From assembly GCA_020633655.1 (NCBI GenBank), contig JACKDF010000004.1, positions 248,001 through 312,000 on the forward strand: a stretch of DNA of 64,000 bases. The letters are read 5' to 3'. This document shows, one piece after another, positions 9,235 to 16,878 of this stretch; position 1 is the first letter of the stretch; the number at the start of each line of letters is the position of its first letter. Position numbers and translations under genes: made by a program. The stretch is from Deferribacteres bacterium (GTDB lineage: Bacteria; Zhuqueibacterota; Zhuqueibacteria; Zhuqueibacterales; Geothermadaptataceae). The notes beneath the pieces are model-generated. The model ran no database searches. It was not told the DNA's origin and saw only the letters and a list, made by a program, of their open reading frames with translations.

Positions 9235-10032
9235 ATGCCCCTTGATTTAAAAATAGCACTCATCCAAACCTCGTTGCACTGGCAGAATGCTGCGGAAAAT
9301 CGTAAGATGTTTGAGGACTTTTTTTCAAGAGTAGATGCAGGAACGGATCTCGTCGTTCTCCCGGAGATGTTCACTACTGGATTTACGATGAAAGCAAGGG
9401 ATTGCGCTGAGACAATGCAGGATGAGACGGTACCTTGGTTGCTGGAAAATGCTCTTAATCTGCAATCGCATATATGCGGCAGCGTAATCATAGAGGAAAA
9501 TGGGGCTTATTTTAATCGTCTTCTCTGGGCCACACCCGAGGGTGATCTCCACACGTATGATAAGCGCCATTTGTTCCGCATGGCACGTGAACACCTTACC
9601 TACACTGCGGGCTCAAAACGTCTCATTGTCGATGTGGCCGGGTGGAAAATATGCCCCTTTGTCTGTTATGATTTACGTTTTCCTGTCTGGATTCGCAACA
9701 AGTTGCAGGAATATGATCTCGCTCTTTTTGTAGCCAATTGGCCTGCAAAGCGTAGCCGTTACTGGAGAATGCTCCTTCCAGCTCGCGCTGTTGAAAATCA
9801 GGCATACGTTGTTGGCGTCAATCGTGTGGGCGTTGATGGTCTTGGTTATCCCTACAGCGGCGACAGCGCCGTCATCTCACCAGTTGGAGATACGATCGCA
9901 GAATATACGGAAAACAGCGGCGTATACACACACACCCTTTCCTGGGAACTTTTGCACAACTGCCGCCGTGATTTCCCAGTATGGCAGGATGCGGATGATT
10001 TCGAGATTAAGGTCGACAGGAATGACAATTAG
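9235..10032 (+). CDS. yafV: Carbon-nitrogen hydrolase, YafV/Nit2-type omega-amidase
   Basis: Nitrilase-superfamily amidase of 265 residues, predicted to be cytoplasmic. YafV/Nit2 enzymes hydrolyse alpha-ketoglutaramate and alpha-ketosuccinamate, completing methionine-salvage transamination. The Glu-Lys-Cys triad is visible: E44 in PEMFTTGF, K110 in YDKRHLF and C144 in CYDLRFPVW. The last motif is characteristic of this branch. A later NWPAKR and GVNRVG fit the family core. It overlaps the next gene by 11 bases, so the pair is translationally coupled. Family is firm; the exact substrate is inferred. Confidence 0.88.
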   Translation: MPLDLKIALIQTSLHWQNAAENRKMFEDFFSRVDAGTDLVVLPEMFTTGFTMKARDCAETMQDETVPWLLENALNLQSHICGSVIIEENGAYFNRLLWATPEGDLHTYDKRHLFRMAREHLTYTAGSKRLIVDVAGWKICPFVCYDLRFPVWIRNKLQEYDLALFVANWPAKRSRYWRMLLPARAVENQAYVVGVNRVGVDGLGYPYSGDSAVISPVGDTIAEYTENSGVYTHTLSWELLHNCRRDFPVWQDADDFEIKVDRNDN

Positions 10033-11140
10033 AAAAGTCATTTTGCGTGAAATCAACTTACCCCTGCAATCACCATTTGTAACATCCCACGGAACAATTA
10101 CTCATCGTCGCTCGCTTATAATTGAACTTATGGACGGCGACGGCTACACAGGCTGGGGCGAATGCAGCGCACTCGAGCAACCCGGCTACCTGCCGGAAAC
10201 TCTCGATACTTCTTTAAGTGCCTTGCAAAACTGGCTTATCCCTGCTTTACTCAAACACGATTTTTTCCACCCGAACGAAATTCAACCGTATTTCGATAAA
10301 TCCATTCGTGGATGGAATTTTGCCAAAGCAACACTGGAAATGGCAGTATGGGATTTATTTGCAAGGCAGAAGGAAATAGCCCTCGCGCAAATTTTAGGTG
10401 GGGTGCAGCAAAAAGTGGCTGCAGGGATTGTGTTAGGCATCGAGGATGATTTGCACCGATTAATCGAAAAAGCGCAGGAGGCAGTAACCAAAGGTTACAA
10501 GCGTTTGAAAATCAAAATTGCACCGGGCAATGATTACGCGGCATTACAGGCACTGCGCAGGAAACTGGGGGTGAATTTTGATATCGCAGCAGATGCCAAC
10601 AGCGCTTATACGAGAGCAGATTTGGAGCATCTGCTGCGATTCGATGATCTCCAACTCAGCATGATGGAGCAGCCTTTCGGCTGGGATGACCATTTTGACC
10701 ATGCCGAACTTCAGAAAATGTTACAAACGCCCATTTGCCTCGATGAGTCCATTCTTTCTTTTGCCGACTGCCAAACCATGCATGCCATGCAGAGCGGCCG
10801 TATCGTCAATCTCAAACCCGGTCGTGTGGGTGGATTGACCACTTCATTGAAAATCCACGAATTCTGTCTCAAGCGAAATATCCCCCTCTGGTGCGGTGGC
10901 ATGCTCGAGAGCGGCATTGGCCGGGCTTTCAACATTGCCCTGGCTTCCTTGCCGGGCTTTACCCTGCCCGGTGATTTATCCCCCAGTGCGCGGTATTTCG
11001 AGCGCGATATCGTACTGCCGGAATGGCAAATGGACGCGCAGGGATTTGTTGCCGTCCCTTTTGACAGGCCTGGAATCGGAATCGAAGTGGATCGGGATTA
11101 TTTAACATTTGTTACGGTAGGGGAGTGGCAATTTCAATAA
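10022..11140 (+). CDS. menC: o-Succinylbenzoate synthase / N-acylamino acid racemase-type enolase-superfamily enzyme
   Basis: 372 residues. MenC dehydrates SHCHC to o-succinylbenzoate in menaquinone synthesis; close relatives racemise N-acylamino acids or epimerise dipeptides. Superfamily residues are visible: KxK as K163 and K165, metal ligands D191 (in ADANSAYTRAD), E216 (in MMEQP) and D241 (in CLDES), and K265 (in NLKPGRVGG). GGMLESGIGRA near 295-305 is typical of the OSBS/NSAAR branch. I use ATG 10022 with AGGA just upstream. The frame stays open further upstream, but that part lies inside the amidase gene and resembles nothing. No other men gene is in view, so the specific activity is uncertain. 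Confidence 0.8.
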   Translation: MTIRKVILREINLPLQSPFVTSHGTITHRRSLIIELMDGDGYTGWGECSALEQPGYLPETLDTSLSALQNWLIPALLKHDFFHPNEIQPYFDKSIRGWNFAKATLEMAVWDLFARQKEIALAQILGGVQQKVAAGIVLGIEDDLHRLIEKAQEAVTKGYKRLKIKIAPGNDYAALQALRRKLGVNFDIAADANSAYTRADLEHLLRFDDLQLSMMEQPFGWDDHFDHAELQKMLQTPICLDESILSFADCQTMHAMQSGRIVNLKPGRVGGLTTSLKIHEFCLKRNIPLWCGGMLESGIGRAFNIALASLPGFTLPGDLSPSARYFERDIVLPEWQMDAQGFVAVPFDRPGIGIEVDRDYLTFVTVGEWQFQ

Positions 11141-11182
11141 ATAATTGCATTTTGATGATTTGATCGAATTCGCTAGTTTCAC

Positions 11183-11211
11183 CCTTGCGAAGGTTGCCAA
11201 CCTTCGCAAGG
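11183..11211. repeat. 29-base near-perfect palindrome
   Basis: CCTTGCGAAGGTTG at 11183-11196 is mirrored exactly by CAACCTTCGCAAGG at 11198-11211 with one base between. It lies 43 bases after the enolase-superfamily gene and has no T tract behind it, so a dispersed palindromic element is likelier than a terminator. Confidence 0.75.
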
Positions 11212-11334
11212 ATATGTTAAAAATAGGGGATTTAAAGCGAATTGGCCTTGAATGGGTGACCCATTTCTTGTTTTGCAACTGTGCCATTCTCACATCTTTT
11301 CCCGCAATTCAAAATAAAAAAAATATAAAAATTC

Positions 11335-11384
11335 TTGACATTTTCGTGAATCTGTTTATTTTTAGCTTTATCGTTACATTGTAA
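11335..11384 (+). promoter_or_regulatory. Candidate promoter and BlaI-type operator upstream of the BlaI gene
   Basis: TTGACA at 11335-11340 is followed after 16 bases by TATTTT at 11357-11362, a plausible sigma-70-type promoter. Just downstream, TTACATTGTAA at 11374-11384 is a perfect dyad of the TACA/TGTA type bound by BlaI/MecI repressors. It lies 33 bases before the BlaI ATG, so autorepression of the BlaI-M56 pair is expected. Family operator preference is known; binding here is inferred. Confidence 0.55.
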
Positions 11385-11417
11385 TAGTTGATTGCCTTTG
11401 TAAAATTGGAATGACAA

Positions 11418-11813
11418 ATGAAAACAAAAAACATCCCCGATCTTTCGCGTGCGGAATATGATGTGCTCAACATTCTCTGGCGCAAGGGACGCCAGAGTGT
11501 GCGCGAGGTGCACGATGAAATTGCTGAAGTTTATCCCTGGGCGTATTCCACGACGAAAACCACCATGGACCGCATGGCGCAGAAAGGCCTGCTCAAGCGA
11601 GAAAATTTCCATGGCGTTTTTCTTTATATGCCCCAAGTCTCCAAGCCGGCGGGCATGGCCAAATGGGTGCGTTTCTTCGCCGACCGCGTATTGCAGATGG
11701 AAATGGGTACCGTGTTGGCAATGTTTGCCCGCAGTAATTCCCTGACGCCAAAGGAATTGGAAGAGTTGGAAAATCTGCTTGAACTGGAAGCCGATAAGGG
11801 GGAGAACAAATGA
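11418..11813 (+). CDS. BlaI/MecI/CopY-family transcriptional repressor
   Basis: 131-residue winged-helix repressor. The N-terminal part reads LSRAEYDVLNILWRKGRQSV, the typical BlaI start, followed by the recognition region YSTTKTTMDRMAQKGLL and a helical C-terminal dimerisation region. In this family the repressor dimer blocks its operon until a partner M56 sensor protease causes its cleavage. The stop overlaps the next start by 4 bases (ATGA), and that next gene encodes the M56 protein, so the functional pairing is clear. A TACA/TGTA dyad lies in the leader. What it controls beyond its own operon is unknown. Confidence 0.92.
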   Translation: MKTKNIPDLSRAEYDVLNILWRKGRQSVREVHDEIAEVYPWAYSTTKTTMDRMAQKGLLKRENFHGVFLYMPQVSKPAGMAKWVRFFADRVLQMEMGTVLAMFARSNSLTPKELEELENLLELEADKGENK

Positions 11814-13813
11814 CATCTTTCTTAATGCAATTCGAAAAGTTTGCATACTCATTTATAGACTTCATGCAAACGGAAGCCGTTTATTCTTTACTGATTTTTG
11901 TGGTGATTTTTGCAGTGACCCGGTTCACACACCGTATCTCACCAGCTTTAAATTTTGCCCTCTGGCTACTGGTGTTTTTGCGTCTGATTCTACCAACGGA
12001 TATTTCACAACCGTTTAGCGCGAGGCAGATCTTTGACAATGGCCGGTTCAGTAAATGGATGTTCGTCGATGCCCTCATGCCAATTTCTGAAAATGAAAAC
12101 TCAGCTGAAATTTCAGGGCACGATCCGGAGACCGTCGCGGTGCAGACAAACGAAACGCAGAGAGAATCTTTTCTCATTTCGATTAATTGGCGAACACTTT
12201 TGTTTGTATTGTGGTTGCTTGGTGTTGCTGCCCTCGGATTTTTTTACTTGCGACAGTTACGCTTCTTTCGAAATCTCGTCAACAAAGCGGATAAAATATC
12301 CGACAAAAAGCTGCTCGCCTTCAGCGATGAGTGGCGCCGACAGCTGTTTATAAGACGTAAAGTACAACTCCTGTGCAGCAACGGGTTTCTCTCGCCTTTT
12401 ACGGTTGGTTTATTTCGTCCTGTTATCTTTATCCCGCAGATTTTATTCGAGCGGGCGAATACGGAAACGGTCGAAACAATCATCGCCCACGAAATGGTAC
12501 ATATCAAACGAATGGACGATCTCTGGTTGCGATTGCAGAATGTCGTACAGATTTTCTATTTTTTCAATCCGGTCGTCTGGATTGCGGCATCGGAGCTCAA
12601 TCAGGAACGGGAGCGTTTGTGTGACGAGCGTGTGCTCGTTGAAGGGTCGATATCACGGCAAACCTATGGTGAAAGTATGTTGCAGATTTTAAAATTTAAT
12701 CTGTTCGGCTTTGATGGGATCACCCTGCTGCCGGGATTTGGGAATGAAAAGAAACGTTTTAAAAACCGTCTGACTTCCATCCTTAAAAATCAAAAAAAAG
12801 TGAGGACTTCCATGTTATCCATAATGCTTGTCTTTCTCAGTAGTGCCACATTTCTCCTGCCAATGGCAAAATACGAATCACCTGCGGAATTGCCGGTAAC
12901 AGTCACAAATCATCTCATGAGCATAGCACCGGATGAACTGAGTGCCGCCTTAAACTTCCGTGATCCACTGCACGGTGAAGGTATGATAACGGCACGGTAT
13001 GGTAAAGTGAAAACGCCTTATTCTGAAGCAGCAAAATTCCACAAAGCTGTTGATATTAAAGCAAAGATGGGAACGCCGGTTTACGCTGCTGAAGCTGGGG
13101 AAGTTATTCTTGCAATTACAGAATATACTTTGAATAAAGGTTGGGGACGTAAAATCGAGATTAAACACAGCAATGGCTATGTCACGCGTTATGCGCATCT
13201 GAAACAGGTCAACGTGCAGGTAGGCCAGGAGGTAAAAGCTGATGAGCAAATAGGATCCGTTGGAACTACTGGCCAGTCAACTGGTCCGCACCTGCATTTT
13301 GAGATTTTGCAAAACGATGAGAATGTGAATCCGGAACTGTATGTTGGTTTCAGGCAGGAATTAACTGAACAAGCGCGGCAACAGGTCGTGATCAGCAAGA
13401 AAATTAAGGTACAGTTTCAAGAACCAGTGCAGGGTAAATTGACTTCCGCATTTGGTGCCGGAAAAGATCCATTTTCCAACGAGCAACGCAAACACCGGGG
13501 AATTGATATTGCGCAAAAGGATGGGACACCGGTTTTGACCGCGGCTCCCGGAACCGTGAGCAAGCTGGTTCTCAATTATGAAAAAGGTGAAGGAGCCGGC
13601 ATGGTCGTAGAAATCACCCATGCCGATGGTTATGTAAGCCGCTATACGCATCTCGGGGAGATTTTGGTGCAGGCGGATCAGGAAGTGGAAACGGGTGCCC
13701 AAATTGCAACAATTGGTACTACCGGGCGATCCACCGGGCCGCATGTTCATTTTGAAGTGGAGTTGAATGGTGCGTTTATCGACCCCCTAATTCTGATCAA
13801 AAGAGCGCAATGA
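11810..13813 (+). CDS. M56 (BlaR1-type) metallopeptidase fused to two M23 peptidase domains
   Basis: 667 residues. Membrane segments at about 24-40, 46-62 and 128-147 precede the M56 zinc motif HEMVH (227-231), with downstream acidic ligands in ERERLCDE. A further membrane segment lies at about 334-352. The extracytoplasmic part then holds two complete M23 (lysostaphin-like) domains. Domain one has H411-D415, H463 in YAHL and HLH 494-496. Domain two has H562-D566, H614 in YTHL and HVH 645-647. BlaR1 relatives normally carry a penicillin-binding sensor here. Replacing it with two apparently active cell-wall peptidases suggests sensing or cutting of peptidoglycan peptides. It is coupled to BlaI by ATGA and its 3' end overlaps the convergent next gene by 27 bases. 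Confidence 0.92.
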   Translation: MTSFLMQFEKFAYSFIDFMQTEAVYSLLIFVVIFAVTRFTHRISPALNFALWLLVFLRLILPTDISQPFSARQIFDNGRFSKWMFVDALMPISENENSAEISGHDPETVAVQTNETQRESFLISINWRTLLFVLWLLGVAALGFFYLRQLRFFRNLVNKADKISDKKLLAFSDEWRRQLFIRRKVQLLCSNGFLSPFTVGLFRPVIFIPQILFERANTETVETIIAHEMVHIKRMDDLWLRLQNVVQIFYFFNPVVWIAASELNQERERLCDERVLVEGSISRQTYGESMLQILKFNLFGFDGITLLPGFGNEKKRFKNRLTSILKNQKKVRTSMLSIMLVFLSSATFLLPMAKYESPAELPVTVTNHLMSIAPDELSAALNFRDPLHGEGMITARYGKVKTPYSEAAKFHKAVDIKAKMGTPVYAAEAGEVILAITEYTLNKGWGRKIEIKHSNGYVTRYAHLKQVNVQVGQEVKADEQIGSVGTTGQSTGPHLHFEILQNDENVNPELYVGFRQELTEQARQQVVISKKIKVQFQEPVQGKLTSAFGAGKDPFSNEQRKHRGIDIAQKDGTPVLTAAPGTVSKLVLNYEKGEGAGMVVEITHADGYVSRYTHLGEILVQADQEVETGAQIATIGTTGRSTGPHVHFEVELNGAFIDPLILIKRAQ

Positions 13814-14191
13814 ACTCAGGAAAAGCCCAATTCCACCGACGAGCAGAACGAGAATAACGATTAATTCAAAGGCTGACATACTGCGCATGCGGAAGTTGAT
13901 GCTGGTGATCACACCGAAGATCAGCATGACGAGACTTCCGCCTGCCAGCAACCAACCGAGAAAGTTTTTCGAGTTATAAAAAATTATTCCTACACCGAAC
14001 ATGAACGGAATCATTACCATGCCAGAGGTCAGGCGAAAACCACCGAAATTGTAAAGCCCGTATCCCATGCTAAAGTGATTGGTGACATGAATTGCATTGA
14101 GTAACATGTAACCGCCACCAATGATCATAATCAAACCTAAAAAAAAGCGTCCCACACCACCTTGTGTTCCACCTGCGCCCTGCACTGCCAT
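13787..14191 (-). CDS. Multi-pass membrane protein of unknown function
   Basis: 134 residues with about four hydrophobic helices (near 15-32, 55-72, 78-97 and 108-127) and a glycine-rich N-terminus. I do not recognise a named family. The start is well supported: GGGAGG lies 6 bases before the ATG. The last 27 coding bases overlap, head-on, the end of the M56/M23 gene, which is uncommon but keeps both frames intact. Confidence 0.65.
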   Translation of the reverse strand: MAVQGAGGTQGGVGRFFLGLIMIIGGGYMLLNAIHVTNHFSMGYGLYNFGGFRLTSGMVMIPFMFGVGIIFYNSKNFLGWLLAGGSLVMLIFGVITSINFRMRSMSAFELIVILVLLVGGIGLFLSSLRSFDQN

Positions 14192-14251
14192 ATTTTTCCT
14201 CCCGAGAATTAATTAAAAAATTAATAATATTTTGAATACGTCTATCAAGGT

Positions 14252-14329
14252 GTCATTCCGGCAAGATTTTAGCCGGAATCCATTGTTTTGAACATTTGAA
14301 GATTCCGGATAAAAGCGTTCCGGAATGAC
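14252..14329. repeat. 78-base palindromic repeat with GTCATTCCGG ends
   Basis: Perfect 10-base inverted ends, GTCATTCCGG at 14252-14261 and CCGGAATGAC at 14320-14329, enclose two more ATTCCGG/CCGGAAT words. It lies between the small membrane gene's start and the end of the isocitrate dehydrogenase gene. This GTCATTCCGG type of intergenic repeat is common across environmental bacteria. Confidence 0.75.
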
Positions 14330-14346
14330 GTCCTGCTTGATGGATT

Positions 14347-15377
14347 CTACTTCGCCACGGCCTTTTTTACCCGTGCTATTAACTCACTTCCCATCTCCCG
14401 GGTACCGCATTTGGTTTTAGGGTTGATATCCGGTGTGACGTATTTCCCTTCGGCGACCATTTCATGAATAGTCGTATCGATCGCTTTGGCTGCTTTAAAT
14501 TCGCCAACGTGTTGTAGCAGCATAACCCCGGCTTTAATCACCGCTATGGGGTTGGCGAGATTCTGCCCCGCAATATCCGGTGCACTGCCATGCACTGCTT
14601 CAAACAATGCGACTTCTTTGCCGATATTCGCTCCGGCTGTCAAACCGAGGCCGCCGATAAGTCCTGAAGTCAAATCCGAGAGAATATCGCCGAACAGATT
14701 CGTTGTGACGATAACATCGTAATTTTGTGGGCTCATTACCAACTGCATCGCACAGGCATCGATGATTTTATCTTCGAAAATGATATCAGGATAATCTTTG
14801 GCAACATCCTGAGCAATTTGCAAAAACATGCCTGCGGTGCATTTCATAATATTGGCTTTATGGACTGCGGTCACTTTTTTGCGCTTGTGGGTTTTTGCAT
14901 ATTCGAAGGCAAATCGGCAGATGCGTTCTGATCCCTTGCGCGTAATCAAAGCAATACTTTCGGCGGCGATTTTCTCATTATCCACCACGATATCGTGCTC
15001 TATTCCGGCGTATAATCCTTCCGTATTTTCACGGATAAGGGTGATATCAATATTACTAAAGGGGACTTTGTGCCTTCGAAAGAGACGGCTGGACGCAAAT
15101 TTGCGTAAAGCTGGAATTCCTGCCGTAGGGCAACGTTAACACTCCGATAACCACCACCAACAGGCGTTGTTAAAGGACCTTTCAAAACAAGCTTATTTTT
15201 ATGGATGGATTCCAAAACAGAATCGGGAATCGGCGTACCGTGCTCATAAACTGCAGCCATGCCTGCCAGCTGTTTGTCCCAGCTGAATTGAATTCCAGTC
15301 GCCTCTAATACCTTGACAGCAACATCGATGACGGATGGTCCTATGCCGTCTCCGGGAATGAGGGTAACATTATACAT
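14347..15377 (-). CDS. NAD-type isocitrate dehydrogenase, split by one frameshift
   Basis: Isocitrate/isopropylmalate dehydrogenase family; predicted to oxidise isocitrate to 2-oxoglutarate in the TCA cycle. The N-terminal part reads LIPGDGIGPSV. The middle and C-terminal parts show LIRENTEGLYAGIEHD, VHKANIMK, NLFGDILSDL and FEAVHGSAPDIAG. The frame breaks at a run of four C on the coding strand (GGGG at 15061-15064). One more C would give KSPFSNIDITLIREN and a 343-residue protein, the usual length. I therefore read it as one gene with a probable sequence error; real inactivation is possible. AAGGAG precedes the ATG. The isocitrate role is favoured by the ENTEGLY pattern over isopropylmalate. 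Confidence 0.85.
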
Positions 15378-15530
15378 AAAAACTCCTTTTTTTCTCTATT
15401 TTTCGAAAAGATATTCAGATTGGCTAAAATACGATTTGAAATCTTCGAAGCAAGTTATTAGTTGCTTTTAAATAAGTATTCGCTTAGTTTAATCTCCTTT
15501 AAAAATAAACAAATAATCGATTGAAACAAG

Positions 15531-16878
15531 ATGCAGTTAAGTCGTCATCTCGATAAAGGTTTTTGGGCAATTGCTGCCAATATTGCAAAAGCATTATATG
15601 GTTTCGGGATTGTTTTCTGGCTCATCGCTGTGTTACCGAAAGAAGCTTATGCCAACTATTTGCTTGTACAGACGACTTACTTAATTATCGCGCAATTGCT
15701 GGTGAGCATAAGCCTTGCAGCGTATATCAAATTTTATTATGAAAAAGGTGACTTGCTTGAATTGCAAAGTGCAGCGCTCCTCATTTTTACCGTTGCATCC
15801 GCAGTGATATTTCTTATTTATATCCCGCTGATTCCATGGATAAGCGTGCCCCTTAAAATGCAGGATGAGATGTCGTTGTTTTTGTTTGTACCCGGACTGT
15901 TTTTCGCTTCTGCAATCAAGCTGTTCACCAACGAGGTGTTCAAAGCAACCCACAAAATCAAAGCCATTTTTATCTCGGAAATTACTTTTTTATCATTCAC
16001 AGCTTATTGGTTATTGGACTTTATTTCTACGCTGGATTGAATGACGCCAGCGATGTACTATATCCCTCTGTCATCGCCTATATCATCGCTTCTGCTGTGG
16101 GACTGTGGCTCGCTCGACACAATCTGGTCTATGCATTTAAATTCTCTTTTTCCAAATTAAAAGAAGCTGTGCATTTCAATCGATTTGTTTTTGCTATCGG
16201 CGTTTCCAATAATATTTTTGAGCATGTGGACACATACATTGTTGCTGCACTTCTGAGCAAACCGGCACTTGCTTTGTTCGGTGCATTGAAATTGTTTACA
16301 CGCATTTTTATAATGTTTCGCCAGGTTGTGGGCACTATCGGTTTTCCGGCATTTGCCCGATTGCACAGCGAAGGCCGCACACAAGATTTGCGCAGTTTGT
16401 ACGAAAAGGGCATCTACTACGCTGCAATCGTGCTCAGTTTCATTGTGTTGGCACTCGTTTTAAGTGCAAATACTATTTTTGATGCTTTTTGACAAAGTAT
16501 GCTGGAAACGGATTTTATCTGCAAATCTTCATTCTTTCCGGCTTGTTTATCGGATGGCAAACCATCGGTGATAATTTGCTGTTCGGGATTGGAAAACCGC
16601 GTATCGTTTTTTATAACCGGCTGGTTGTATCTGCATTAAATGTTGCAATGAATATTATGCTCATCTCCCGCTATGGGATTACCGGTGCAGTCATCACGGC
16701 CAACATTACCATGTTTTTGTTGATGTTGTTGACCACATATTTTGTTCGTCGTAATATAAATTTTACATTTGCAGGCATCTGGGGCAAACGCTATGACGCA
16801 TATTATTTTATTAAATCATTTTCAAAATCAGGATTGGCTCAATGGCAAAGAAAAGAAGCAAAACCAAAGCGCAAGTAA
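15531..16878 (+). CDS. Polysaccharide flippase (MOP superfamily), split by two frameshifts
   Basis: Three overlapping frames (15531-16040, about 16007-16492, about 16489-16878) join into one ~449-residue protein with about twelve hydrophobic helices, typical of Wzx/RfbX-like exporters that flip lipid-linked sugars across the inner membrane. Both breaks need one extra base: near 16005-16012 (TATTGG, giving FTAYLVIGLYFYAG) and in the five-T run at 16486-16490 (giving NTIFDAFLTKYAGNG). No single motif proves the family; the call rests on length, helix pattern and the early FWAIAANIAKALYGFG. The 3' end overlaps the YfhO-type gene by 37 bases. Upstream, 153 bases shared with idh should hold divergent promoters. 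Confidence 0.75.

Noticed and set aside
9791..10021. N-terminal extension of the enolase-superfamily gene
   Set aside because: The frame is open, but it overlaps the conserved amidase coding region and the extra 77 residues lack any family likeness; the ATG at 10022 gives the normal start.
11232..11852. 206-codon minus-strand frame over the BlaI gene
   Set aside because: It is the antisense of a clear BlaI coding region and has no supporting start or family likeness.
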